Shown: positions 1 to 7,592, counted from the stretch's first letter. The stretch: 14,941 bases of DNA from JBCAWW01 sp039024315 (GCA_039024315.1 JBCCQN010000199.1:1-14941); one strand, 5' to 3'. Made by a program: numbers and translations. The notes: generated by a model from the sequence alone, not told the origin.

Positions 1-1194
1 CTCGGAGAGCGGAGCCAGATCATACATGGCCTTGATGATTTGCTCAGGGGTAGATCGGTTGAGCTGTTGGTAAGGAGTGGAGACTTGCTTGTTGGGGATG
101 GCCAGTAAACCTTCCTCCAGTTTAGTTAGCAGTTGCGCTAAGCTATATTCACGTAAGCGGTTGAGTTGTTTGAGGTTTTTGGCCAGTATTTCCAAGACCA
201 GCGTATTGGCGTTGACGGCTTTGCGGATAGAGCGTACCATCTCTTCTTCCGTTTGAGTGAGACTGCGATAGTAGTGGCTAAAGAGTTCCAGCGCCTTGGC
301 CTCACTGAGACCTTTGATCACCAGCAGAGGTAGATCGGTAAGCTCCGTTACTCGAGTGGTGAAGATGATCCGCAAATTGGTCAGGCCTCCTAGTAAGCGG
401 TGATGCTGCTCTAAATCCGCCATATCGTCGGCATTATCTATCACCAGCAGACTGGGAGCCTTGAGATTGGTAAGCTCGCGTAGGAGGACCTCTAAACGCT
501 GCTTGGGTGTCTGGGCATCTGCTTTGAGTCCAAGCTGCGGTTCGAGACTGAGTAAGGCATCCACGATACTTTTGCCCGGTTCTTTGAGCACCCAAGCTAG
601 ATGTAGGTAATCCGGATAATGCTTGTGATAATAACGGGCCGCCAGAGAGGTTTTGCCAATCCCGCCTTTGCCGTTTACGAGCAATAAGAATTGGCCGTCC
701 TCGCTCAAGCGCTGGTGAATCGCTGTCATCTCTTGCTCACGCCCGATAAAGTATTGAGGGTAGAGCGGATTGGTAGGCGAAAGGACCTTAGGAATTTGTC
801 GGCCATTGGGGTAAGCATGAAAATGATTGTGAGTAGTGCGATCTCCAATAGAGATATCCCTCTCGGCCTTAAGCTTGGACTTTTTGACGATATTTTTTTG
901 GATCAGCTGCTGGATTTCGGCCTCGATCTCAGGCTGCTCCGCTTGGCTTTCGATCTCGCTTATGAGTTGTAACAGGCCCCAACTGATTTGGTTTTGGGCC
1001 AGACTTGCCTCGCTGAGGTCAATTTTACCAGTGCGGATTTTTTGAGACAGCTTACTGTGCCGCGCAGATTGTTGCAGGACTTCATTGAGTTGAGGGCTCT
1101 TTTTGAGGAGTTTTTTGAGCTGCTTGATGGCCCCTTTGAGGTCATTACGTTCAATCTGCTGGCGTATCTGCGCCAGAAATGCTGCGGTCTCCAT
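1..1194 (-). CDS. STAND NTPase with N-terminal EAD11 domain and NB-ARC domain (partial, C-terminus outside window)
   Basis: The minus frame is open from an ATG at 1194 to the window edge (398 codons, no stop). Residues about 5-82 resemble effector-associated domain 11, with the pattern SAR-x-S-x-L, then KIR-x-GKIDLSEA and a C-terminal LLQLISEIE helix. A charged linker with GDRTTHNHFH follows at about 110-120. The NTPase core then shows Walker A GKGGIGKT (175-182), Walker B LLVIDNADD (D253) and the sensor-like IIFTTR. STAND proteins are large switch ATPases; EADs are thought to recruit effectors carrying a matching EAD in prokaryotic conflict systems. The sensor region, usually TPR or other repeats, is off the left edge, so the ligand cannot be guessed. 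An in-frame ATG at 1281 would add 29 residues, but EAD11 normally starts close to the N-terminus, so 1194 is preferred. The family call is firm; a defence role is inference. Confidence 0.9.
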   Translation of the reverse strand, partial: METAAFLAQIRQQIERNDLKGAIKQLKKLLKKSPQLNEVLQQSARHSKLSQKIRTGKIDLSEASLAQNQISWGLLQLISEIESQAEQPEIEAEIQQLIQKNIVKKSKLKAERDISIGDRTTHNHFHAYPNGRQIPKVLSPTNPLYPQYFIGREQEMTAIHQRLSEDGQFLLLVNGKGGIGKTSLAARYYHKHYPDYLHLAWVLKEPGKSIVDALLSLEPQLGLKADAQTPKQRLEVLLRELTNLKAPSLLVIDNADDMADLEQHHRLLGGLTNLRIIFTTRVTELTDLPLLVIKGLSEAKALELFSHYYRSLTQTEEEMVRSIRKAVNANTLVLEILAKNLKQLNRLREYSLAQLLTKLEEGLLAIPNKQVSTPYQQLNRSTPEQIIKAMYDLAPLSE

Positions 1195-1257
1195 TTTGCA
1201 TTTGTTTGTTATTTCAAAATGCGGAAATGTGGGGACTTTTGCTAATGATGGCTTCTT

Positions 1258-1291
1258 GAGGAGATAATTTATACCTCCCATCAATCTCCTC
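1258..1291. repeat. Inverted repeat in the leader of the STAND gene
   Basis: GAGGAGAT (1258-1265) and ATCTCCTC (1284-1291) are perfect 8-bp complements around an 18-nt spacer. They lie between the small gene and the STAND gene. The right arm overlaps a second small dyad, CCTCTGAGG (1288-1296), so the two hairpins would exclude each other. There is no U-run, so this is not a classic terminator. It might be an attenuating or RNA-stability structure, or chance. Confidence 0.35.
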
Positions 1292-1311
1292 TGAGGAAGT
1301 AAATGACTTTT

Positions 1312-1656
1312 CTAGCCGTTTTTTGTGCTTAGAGCCGCTTGGAGAAGGCCTTCGAGCTTCGTGCGTAGAGCTGAACGACTTAGGGTAGCGCGCTGCCCCT
1401 CAGCCTGATCTTTGAGAGCGATAATAGCAGTCAGCATCCGACGCGGCTCAGTATGTAGGCGGGTAGCCCGCAAGAGCTCCTGAGCCAAGGCAAAAATCTG
1501 CTGACTAAGAGCCTCGGATATTTGATGCTCAGCTGGCTCACCGCCACTATAAAGATCAGAAGAACTCTCCTCGGCTTGGGTAGGACGATAGCGGAACTGC
1601 CGGTCCTCCAAATGATAAAGGTTGTTGTTTTGGTCGTGGTAGCGGAGAATGGGCAT
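1312..1656 (-). CDS. Small protein of unknown function upstream of the STAND ATPase
   Basis: This encodes 114 residues with no signal peptide or membrane segment, so it is probably cytoplasmic. The N-terminal third is rich in aromatic and charged residues (ILRYHDQNNNLYHLEDRQF). An ESSSDLYSGGEP motif follows at about 31-42, then a helical C-terminal half rich in Leu, Ala, Arg and Gln. I do not recognise the family. The start at 1656 is chosen because the longer option (ATG at 1740, 28 more residues) would consist mostly of translated 8-bp tandem repeat. The gene precedes the STAND gene on the same strand by 117 bp and stops (TAG) in the same reading frame, so co-transcription is plausible. A promoter with TATCTTTG lies upstream and the repeat sits directly before the start codon, which suggests copy-number-dependent expression. 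Confidence 0.7.
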   Translation of the reverse strand: MPILRYHDQNNNLYHLEDRQFRYRPTQAEESSSDLYSGGEPAEHQISEALSQQIFALAQELLRATRLHTEPRRMLTAIIALKDQAEGQRATLSRSALRTKLEGLLQAALSTKNG

Positions 1657-1658
1657 GT

Positions 1659-1717
1659 GAAGGGTTGAAGGGTTGAAGGGTTGAAGGGTTGAAGGGTTGA
1701 AGGGTTGAAGGGTTGAA
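1659..1717. repeat. 8-bp tandem repeat, 7 full copies plus 3 bases, unit GAAGGGTT (AACCCTTC on the minus strand)
   Basis: Seven identical 8-bp units run from 1659 to 1714, followed by a partial GAA. They lie 2 bp upstream of the chosen start (1656) of the minus-strand small gene and downstream of its promoter, so inside the 5' leader. Because 8 is not a multiple of 3, gain or loss of a unit would change frame for any translation begun at the ATG at 1740, or change leader length for the start at 1656. The copies are perfect, which suggests recent slippage. A looser duplication, TCAACAATTC at 1765-1774 and 1782-1791, lies farther upstream. Confidence 0.95.
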
Positions 1718-1807
1718 TTAAAGAATGTCCAAAACTCCATTCAAAAATTCAAACCTTCAACAAATCAACAATTCTCCTTAGTCAACAATTCCCCTCGGTT
1801 TTGAAAA

Positions 1808-1839
1808 CAAAGATATTATTTCGAAGTTTAAACATCAAA
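1808..1839 (-). promoter_or_regulatory. Bacteroidota-type promoter for the small gene 1312-1656
   Basis: On the minus strand TTTG (1836-1839) is followed after 20 bp by TATCTTTG (1808-1815). This is an exact match to the Bacteroidota primary-sigma pattern of a -33 TTTG and a -7 TAnnTTTG about 19-21 bp apart. The predicted start is near 1800, which places the whole 8-bp repeat tract in the transcribed leader. Confidence 0.7.
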
Positions 1840-1849
1840 ATATTAGACT

Positions 1850-2866
1850 ATGTCATCAGCCGTCAAAAATATCAAGCCCTTGGGCTTTCCTTGGGAGACG
1901 CAGGACCCTTTCATTTTTTGCGTATTTCACCATGATGATTACCCTGCGGGCAACGGGCAGATGGGGCTCAAAGCAGCCGATCGACAAGGCCGTAATATAG
2001 GAAGCGATTTTACCGTCAAAGATGGCTTTCGTATGTATCATGGTAGCGAAGTGCCGGGTTTTCCTTATCACCCCCACCGTGGCTTTGAGACGATTACGAT
2101 CAATCGAGAAGGCGTAGTCGATCATACCGACTCTTTGGGAGGAGCGGGGCGCTTTATGGCGGGTGATGTACAATGGATGACAGCAGGCAAGGGCATCCTG
2201 CACTCGGAGATGTTTCCGCTCTTGCATGCTGATCAAGCCAATACGCTAGAAATATTTCAGATATGGATCAATTTGGCGCGTGCTAGCAAGATGGTGGAGC
2301 CACACTTTAAGATGCTTTGGCGGGAGGAGATCCCCGTCGTGGAACGCTTAGACGCTGCAAACCGCAAGACGACTATAGATGTCATTGCGGGTAATCTCTA
2401 TGAGCAGCAAGCACCCGCTCCGACACCAGACTCTTGGGCAGCTGATCCCGAGCATGCGGTAGGGGTGTTTACCATCAAGATGGAAGCTAATGCGCAATGG
2501 ACCTTGCCCGCTACCCTAGCGGATAGTAATCGTAGCCTATATTTTTACGATGGCGAGCATATCACGCTAGAAGGCCAAAACATTCCTAGTAATTTGTTGA
2601 TTGAGCTGGAGGCAGGCCAAGAGTTACTGATCCAAAACGGGCCTCAAGAGGCAAGTTTGCTCGTTCTGCAAGGCAGGCCTATTAAGGAACCTGTCGTCAG
2701 CTATGGCCCCTTCGTGATGAACTCTCAAGAAGAGATCCAGCAAGCTTTTGCCGATTATCAGCGCACCCAATTTGGGGGCTGGCCCTGGCCCGAAAAAGAG
2801 CAAACCCACTCCGCCGAACGAGGTAGGTTTGCCCTGCATGCCGATGGCAGAGAGGAGATCAGATAA
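1850..2866 (+). CDS. Pirin family protein (bicupin)
   Basis: Predicted 338-residue cytoplasmic metal-binding bicupin. The N-terminal pirin cupin shows the diagnostic HPHRGFETIT, and the later GKGILHSE motif supplies the other ligands: H74, H76, H118 and E120, the usual four-residue site for Fe or another divalent metal. A second cupin-like, pirin C-terminal domain spans about 200-285 (with SRSLYFYDGE-like strands). At 338 residues it is longer than common bacterial pirins (about 230-290), because of a C-terminal tail. Some pirins have quercetin 2,3-dioxygenase activity and others are redox-sensing regulators; the sequence does not decide between these. The gene is monocistronic and diverges from the small gene at 1312-1656. 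The ATG at 1850 lies just before conserved pirin sequence. The family call is very secure, the reaction unknown. Confidence 0.93.
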   Translation: MSSAVKNIKPLGFPWETQDPFIFCVFHHDDYPAGNGQMGLKAADRQGRNIGSDFTVKDGFRMYHGSEVPGFPYHPHRGFETITINREGVVDHTDSLGGAGRFMAGDVQWMTAGKGILHSEMFPLLHADQANTLEIFQIWINLARASKMVEPHFKMLWREEIPVVERLDAANRKTTIDVIAGNLYEQQAPAPTPDSWAADPEHAVGVFTIKMEANAQWTLPATLADSNRSLYFYDGEHITLEGQNIPSNLLIELEAGQELLIQNGPQEASLLVLQGRPIKEPVVSYGPFVMNSQEEIQQAFADYQRTQFGGWPWPEKEQTHSAERGRFALHADGREEIR

Positions 2867-2868
2867 CT

Positions 2869-2937
2869 AGTATTAAGTAGAAAGATATGGTGTCTTAATC
2901 CTAAATACCCAGTACTAAATACTATCTACTTTATACT
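2869..2937. terminator. Imperfect hairpin between convergent genes, probable bidirectional terminator built of AGTA/AAGTA units
   Basis: The left arm AGTATTAAGTAGAAAGA (2869-2885) pairs with the right arm at 2921-2937 at 15 of 17 positions. A direct repeat CTAAATAC (2901-2908 and 2915-2922) lies in and beside the loop. The hairpin fills the whole space between the ends of the pirin and the convergent lipoprotein, so it could end both transcripts. The repetitive make-up suggests a dispersed intergenic repeat rather than a simple G/C hairpin plus U-run. Confidence 0.5.
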
Positions 2938-3731
2938 CAACAAGGATCGTCCTCCACTTTGCGAAATTCCGCTTCAATGTAAACCGTTCGAAGCTTTTCT
3001 TCTACTTCCACATTACCATAGGATTCGTCCTCAAAACTGGTACTACGCAGCTCAAAGCCTTCCGCTCTATAGGCAGTGCTTAGCTGTAAAACCTCTATTC
3101 CATATCTTTCTTTGATACTTGCATTCGCGATAACGGGAAAAAATCCAGGTCGCTCAAAAATGGTGGGATAAAACAGTAAATCTCCAGCAAATTTAGGATC
3201 CGCTAGGTGAGCAATCTCAAAAGTAATAATCGGATAACGGTCTGGATCATTAATGTCTTCTGAATCTCGGATGGACCAATTCCCAGTAAAATCAAAGGGG
3301 ACATTACAGTCTTGGCGTACTTCAAAGTACTTTTGACTCAGCCCATTCAATTGCCCGCCACGTTTGACCAAAAACTCCCAAATACCGAGAACTCCAGGGT
3401 AGGATTCTGACACATTGAAGGTTTCGGTGGGCAAAGGACCTGCTTGCGTTTCTTGCTCCCGTGTGTAAAAAGAATTGACATCCCAAACTCCTTCCCCCTC
3501 TAGCTGATAATAGCTCAAGGAGATGGTACCGACCTGATCAACATAACGAAAGATGGTGTCTGGCCTTTTTACATAACGCTCCTCTATTTCATAGTCGTAA
3601 GTGGCTGTTAGGTTTAAGAGCTCCCATTTTTGTCCAGTAAAGGCTTGGGTGAGTTCAACAGCAGGCGAAGGCTTACAGCTGGCAAAAAGGCCGACTACTA
3701 AAACAAGGAAAAGGATTCTAGTTGATTTCAT
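2937..3731 (-). CDS. Lipoprotein of unknown function
   Basis: This encodes 264 residues. A type II signal peptide is clear: a basic N-terminus (MKSTR), a hydrophobic stretch, and a lipobox ending ASC with the lipidated cysteine at 19. The mature part begins KPSPAVELTQAF and a WELLNLTATYDYEIE stretch resembles the first strands of lipocalin-like small lipoproteins. Alternating polar and hydrophobic segments (FDFTGNWSI, PIITFEIAHL, TVYIEAEF) suggest an all-beta fold. Two further cysteines (in RQDCNVP and at the C-terminal end) could form a disulfide. I do not recognise a family. It is monocistronic, converges on the pirin gene, and diverges from the histidine kinase operon with a 125-bp shared upstream region. 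Probably envelope-located. Confidence 0.85.
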   Translation of the reverse strand: MKSTRILFLVLVVGLFASCKPSPAVELTQAFTGQKWELLNLTATYDYEIEERYVKRPDTIFRYVDQVGTISLSYYQLEGEGVWDVNSFYTREQETQAGPLPTETFNVSESYPGVLGIWEFLVKRGGQLNGLSQKYFEVRQDCNVPFDFTGNWSIRDSEDINDPDRYPIITFEIAHLADPKFAGDLLFYPTIFERPGFFPVIANASIKERYGIEVLQLSTAYRAEGFELRSTSFEDESYGNVEVEEKLRTVYIEAEFRKVEDDPC

Positions 3732-3856
3732 GACTTATTATTTTATGATATAAAACTCGTGCCTACCGCGCTGAGATTTATCAGGGTTTGTCGCCAAAGC
3801 AAAAAATGGTGGTTTACCACTAGTTTTTGACAAGGGCTTTTGCCTAATTTTCAATC

Positions 3857-5791
3857 GTGAAACGCTTACTACTTCTTGGGGTAATTTTCGCTTGGACGGG
3901 GCTAGTGGCTCAATCTGAGGATAGTCTGCGGCATTTGACCTCTTTACCGCTGCAGGAAAACTCTGCGGAGTGGTGGTCGGATCTTGGCTATGTGCATGAG
4001 CAAAAGGCCAGTCAGGATAGTGCATTACAAGCCTACAATCGTTGTATTATCTGCGCTGAGCAGTTGGGCCAATCTCTTTGGCAAGGCAAATGCCTACGCT
4101 ATCAGGCCATGCTTTACTTGCAGCAAAACCGCTATGATTTAGCCCTAGTACAGATGGAAGCAGCTATGCAACATTTTGCGCTAGATACCACCAGTCAGGA
4201 ATGGGCCAAAGGCCAGAGTACGCTGGGAGAGATTTACTATTATCAAGGTCGCTTTCAATTGGCGATTCAGCACTTTATCAGAGCCGCGGGCCAGTTTGAA
4301 AGGGCGCAGGACTCTTTACGGGCAGGCGTGATCTTTGGCAATATTGGGGCACTGTTTATGGAAGCGGATCAAGCAGGGCAGGCCCTTGCCTATCATCGTA
4401 AAAACCTGCTTTGGATTCCTCATTCTGATACCGCACGGCTGATTCACGTTAGCTACAATATTGGTTCTAGTTTGGAGGCTTTGGATAGTCTCGGCCCTGC
4501 CGAACGCTGGTATCAAAGGGTCTTAGACCTCTGCGCAATCTTTCCCATGCCGCGTGAAAATAGCTACGCTTTGATGGGTATGGCGGGTATCGCCTCACTG
4601 CGCAAGCAACATGCCTTGGCCTCTCGGCTCATCACGCAGAGCATAGCAATTGCGCCCGATTCTTTTATCTATTCAGTCAATCTGGTTCGTTTAGGCTACT
4701 ATGAGGGTCTCAACGGCAATCAAGCAGCGGCCTACCGCCACCTGGACGCTGCACAGGCCCTCAATCAACGCTTAGGACAACAGGGAGAATTGTTGGAGGC
4801 CTTGGATTATCATCGGGAGATCGCAGCAAAGTATGGGGATTATGCCAAGGCTTATGAGCTGCAACAACAGCATCGTCTACTAGCAGACAGTTTAGGGATA
4901 CAAAACCTACAACGCGAAATCAAAGCCTTAGAATTACAATACGAAGCCACTAAGAAATCTGAAGAAAACCTACGTTTGCGTGCCGAAAAAGCAGAAAGTG
5001 ATCTCCAACTTAGCCAAGCCCAAAGCACTGTGCGTAATCGCACCATTTTTCTAGCGCTTTTACTAATGCTGTTAGTGGGAGGATTTATCTTCTTTCGCAA
5101 GTACAGTCAAGATCAACGCAAGCTAGCCCAGCAAGCGGCTTTTTTCAGCGAACAAAAGGTCCAACGTATGGCTCAGGCTCAGCGCCTACTTGCGGCAGAA
5201 GCCGTGCTAGAAGGTCAAGAAAAGGAACGCGTTAGACTAGCCCGAGAACTACATGACGGACTGGGAGGCATGCTCGCCTCAGCCAAAAACCTACTCAATA
5301 GTGCCGACTCCGCGGCGAAAGAAGAAGGCCAAGCTGCGTTAGAAGCAGTCGGACAAGAATTACGCAGAGTATCTCACGATCTCATGCCTGGCGCCTTGGC
5401 CCGCTTTGGCTTGAAGGTAGCGCTAGAGGACCTATTAAGTCAGAGCCCCCAATCCCTGCAAGTACAAATGCAATGGTATGGTCCCAAACGAGTGCCAGCG
5501 GAGATGCAAAGCAATATCTTCCGCATTGTACAAGAGCTCTACGCCAACGCTCTCAAGCATGCCCAAGCGGAAAACGTTCTGGTACAGATTATGCTCGACG
5601 AAAAGGGACTACACCTCACGGTAGAAGATGATGGCAAGGGATTTGAGGACACAAACAAGCAGCAAAAGGGCATGGGTCTCGACAATGTACAGGCGAGAGT
5701 CGCTTATCTAGACGGCAGCTTTGACATACAATCACAAACAGGAGAAGGAACCACTATCTACGTGCAATTACCCCTCAAAAAGCATGATTAA
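3857..5791 (+). CDS. TPR-containing membrane sensor histidine kinase (HisKA_3 / NarX-LytS type)
   Basis: This encodes 644 residues and starts with GTG. The start is fixed by the signal peptide right after it (MKRLLLLGVIFAWTGLVAQ, cleavage after A18). Residues about 40-345 form a periplasmic array of TPR-like helical pairs. A helical linker (about 346-394) leads to one membrane segment (396-413), a cytoplasmic coiled coil and the kinase. The H-box ARELHDGLGG carries the phospho-accepting H466. The ATPase domain has the N-box around N564 (ANALKHA), the G1 box DDGKGF (591-596) and the G2 box GMGLDN (605-610). The kinase should autophosphorylate H466 in response to a signal or protein partner bound by the TPRs, then phosphorylate the regulator encoded immediately downstream, which overlaps it by 8 bp. 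The signal is unknown. Confidence 0.95.
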   Translation: MKRLLLLGVIFAWTGLVAQSEDSLRHLTSLPLQENSAEWWSDLGYVHEQKASQDSALQAYNRCIICAEQLGQSLWQGKCLRYQAMLYLQQNRYDLALVQMEAAMQHFALDTTSQEWAKGQSTLGEIYYYQGRFQLAIQHFIRAAGQFERAQDSLRAGVIFGNIGALFMEADQAGQALAYHRKNLLWIPHSDTARLIHVSYNIGSSLEALDSLGPAERWYQRVLDLCAIFPMPRENSYALMGMAGIASLRKQHALASRLITQSIAIAPDSFIYSVNLVRLGYYEGLNGNQAAAYRHLDAAQALNQRLGQQGELLEALDYHREIAAKYGDYAKAYELQQQHRLLADSLGIQNLQREIKALELQYEATKKSEENLRLRAEKAESDLQLSQAQSTVRNRTIFLALLLMLLVGGFIFFRKYSQDQRKLAQQAAFFSEQKVQRMAQAQRLLAAEAVLEGQEKERVRLARELHDGLGGMLASAKNLLNSADSAAKEEGQAALEAVGQELRRVSHDLMPGALARFGLKVALEDLLSQSPQSLQVQMQWYGPKRVPAEMQSNIFRIVQELYANALKHAQAENVLVQIMLDEKGLHLTVEDDGKGFEDTNKQQKGMGLDNVQARVAYLDGSFDIQSQTGEGTTIYVQLPLKKHD

Positions 5792-6416
5792 ACTTTTTGT
5801 CATAGACGATCATCCTCTGGTTATACAAGGAATTCAAGCCATGCTCAGTGAGGCGGAGGATATGGAAGTAGTGGGCTCGGCCCAGAGTGCGGCGGAAGGA
5901 AGAGCCCTCTTAGCGCAGCAAGAGATTGACATCTTGATCCTTGATATCAATCTGCCGGACAACGATGGCCTTAAACTATGTGCCAGCCTGCTGACCAAAT
6001 ATCCAGCCCTAAAAATCATCGCTTTGACGACCTATGAGGAGGTAAGCTTTGTGCGGGCCATGCTCAAGGCGGGTGCTAAAGGTTATTTGTTCAAGACCAC
6101 AGCTAGCAAGGAGTTTTTTGCTGCCATCCGCACGGTCATGCAGGGTGAGACCTATTTATCAGCCGATGTCAACCAAAAACTGATTGCCTCGGCTCTGCAC
6201 CAGACTGCTAGCAATAGCTTTATCCCTAAGTTGACGCGGCGCGAAAAGGAAGTGCTCAAACTGATCATGGCCGAACACACCAATCAGGAAATCGCGGCTC
6301 TGCTAAGTATCGCCGTCTCTACCGTCGAGACGCACCGCACTCATCTATGCGAAAAGCTGGGCGCTCGCAACACTGCCGGCCTAGTCAAAAACGCCATCCA
6401 GATGGGCTTGGCTTAG
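5784..6416 (+). CDS. NarL/FixJ-family response regulator
   Basis: This encodes 210 residues. The ATG at 5784 (overlapping the kinase stop by 8 bp) is preferred over an upstream in-frame ATG at 5721, because the receiver domain begins at MIKLFVIDDH. Receiver landmarks are the acidic pair D8-D9, phospho-acceptor D54 (LILDINLP), T82 and K104 (GYLFK). The C-terminal LuxR-type helix-turn-helix spans about 148-208: LTRREKEVLKLI, then NQEIA and the recognition helix VSTVETHR. It is the cognate partner of the kinase at 3857-5791 and translationally coupled to it. Once phosphorylated on D54 it should dimerise and bind promoters; targets cannot be read from the window, although the convergent lipoprotein and nearby envelope genes are candidates. 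All catalytic residues are present. Confidence 0.95.
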   Translation: MIKLFVIDDHPLVIQGIQAMLSEAEDMEVVGSAQSAAEGRALLAQQEIDILILDINLPDNDGLKLCASLLTKYPALKIIALTTYEEVSFVRAMLKAGAKGYLFKTTASKEFFAAIRTVMQGETYLSADVNQKLIASALHQTASNSFIPKLTRREKEVLKLIMAEHTNQEIAALLSIAVSTVETHRTHLCEKLGARNTAGLVKNAIQMGLA

Positions 6417-6417
6417 G

Positions 6418-7488
6418 CTATTCATAAAATTCGATTATGCGTTCCGCGAAGCGGCGGTAAGCATCATCTCCAGTAAAATGATGGAGATAGAAAAAAGCTA
6501 CCACCGTGCTTTTATAGGCGATTTGCTTTTCATTGCCTAAGAAAGCCTCACCGCCGGGAAACACCCTTTGATTTCCCGCCAAACTAATCTCTCCCATACT
6601 CAGGATACGAGACGCCTGCCAATTGGTCGCACAAGAAAGGGAAGCAAACAGTTCCTCTCGAAATGGCTCATCCGGCAACAAGAAAGCCAGCAAACGGAAG
6701 CCATTTTCCAAACCAACTCCCTGATAGCTGGTATCCCAGCCTCCTTTTTCGAGGAAGTAACCTTGGGGATGCCTTTCTGCTAGTGCTGCCTTAGCGTATT
6801 CGAGACCCATTTTGCGTGCAGGCTCATCATCCAAATATCTTCCCAAGCTATAAAAGGCCATCGCATCAAAAAGCAAGCGATTAGGTGCCTCCGCGTCGTA
6901 TGCAAAAAGTACTGCTTCTTGTTGTTTGAGGTAGTCTAATAATGCTTGAATCGCAGGTTTTAATTTGTCTAAACGCGCTTTCGCAGTCTCATCCGCTTGG
7001 AACCAATCACTTTCCTGCATACTGAGCAATGCAGATCCTAAAGCAGAAGAGAAAAACGCTACCCCACTGGCCATATCACCTTCGGTTGGGGCGGGGAGAT
7101 CTTGTAAATCATCTGGTATCAGCAGTTCAAAATTCCCGGCCGGAAGCTGATGCGCAAAGGAATATTCAATTGCTGTCATTAGCTGATCCAGTAAGGCAGT
7201 ATCCTCCACATCCATCACATAGTCGGCAAAAGGGGCCAAACCCATTTGAAAGCGCACGTGAAAGTAGCCTGCCACATTACGTCCCATGGCTCCCTCTGCA
7301 TTGGGACGCCCACCATGACCAAGGGCCTCGATGATATAATCGTCCATGACTTTAGTGAGTTCGTTGATTGAATAATATTGCAGGGCTGTTTCGGAGCTGC
7401 ATTGAAAATTATCATCCAAGACTTCAATCACAGGTTCCTGACAAGCAAAGGCTACCCAAAGCAGGGAAAGGGAAATATATCGCGTCAT
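6418..7488 (-). CDS. Predicted all-helical (toroid-like) lipoprotein of unknown function
   Basis: This encodes 356 residues from the ATG at 7488. An upstream in-frame ATG at 7530 would put 14 extra residues before the signal peptide and is rejected. The signal MTRYISLSLLWVAFAC gives a plausible, somewhat atypical lipobox (AFAC, C16). The mature protein is helical with repeated hydrophobic helix pairs, and contains the aromatic/glycine motif EKGGWDTSYQGVGLENG at about 245-261. Such helix pairs plus a D-x-SYQ motif recall alpha/alpha-toroid polysaccharide lyase or glycosidase-like proteins; I cannot assign catalytic residues, so no activity is claimed. It converges tail to tail with the response regulator, only 1 base apart. 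Its 3' end contains a copy of the dispersed hairpin motif (6439-6454), translated as part of RRFAER. Confidence 0.8.
   Translation of the reverse strand: MTRYISLSLLWVAFACQEPVIEVLDDNFQCSSETALQYYSINELTKVMDDYIIEALGHGGRPNAEGAMGRNVAGYFHVRFQMGLAPFADYVMDVEDTALLDQLMTAIEYSFAHQLPAGNFELLIPDDLQDLPAPTEGDMASGVAFFSSALGSALLSMQESDWFQADETAKARLDKLKPAIQALLDYLKQQEAVLFAYDAEAPNRLLFDAMAFYSLGRYLDDEPARKMGLEYAKAALAERHPQGYFLEKGGWDTSYQGVGLENGFRLLAFLLPDEPFREELFASLSCATNWQASRILSMGEISLAGNQRVFPGGEAFLGNEKQIAYKSTVVAFFYLHHFTGDDAYRRFAERIIEFYE
6439..6454 (-). repeat. Dispersed hairpin motif, coding copy (CCGCTTCGCGGAACGC)
   Basis: On the minus strand the 16-mer forms the stem CCGC/GCGG with loop TTC, followed by AACGC. It matches the intergenic copies at 9058-9073 and 14295-14310. 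Here it lies inside the last codons of the helical lipoprotein gene, read as Arg-Phe-Ala-Glu-Arg. Confidence 0.55.
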
Positions 7489-7592
7489 GAGGAGAGCATT
7501 GTAAGTAAGTATGGATGTGGTAGATAGCATTTAGACTATACTCGATCAGCATGGTTTAACGATAAAAGCAAGAATTTTGTCCTTTATTATTA

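Noticed and set aside
691..1245. Several open frames on the plus strand and one on the minus strand at 960-1154
   Set aside because: They are shadows of the EAD11-NB-ARC gene, whose minus frame is open across 1-1194 with clear Walker A and B motifs.
1659..1717. CRISPR-like array
   Set aside because: The units are 8 bp, contiguous and without spacers, so this is a simple tandem repeat.
1657..1740. N-terminal extension of the small gene to the ATG at 1740
   Set aside because: The added residues are mainly translated 8-bp repeat (STLQPFNP units). Kept as a phase-variation possibility, not as the main gene model.
3810..3821. GTGGT-TT-ACCAC dyad upstream of the kinase
   Set aside because: A 5-bp stem alone is too short to call an operator without a second site or known regulator.
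5721..5783. Longer start for the response regulator
   Set aside because: The receiver domain begins at the ATG at 5784. The extra 21 residues overlap the kinase gene and match nothing in receiver domains.
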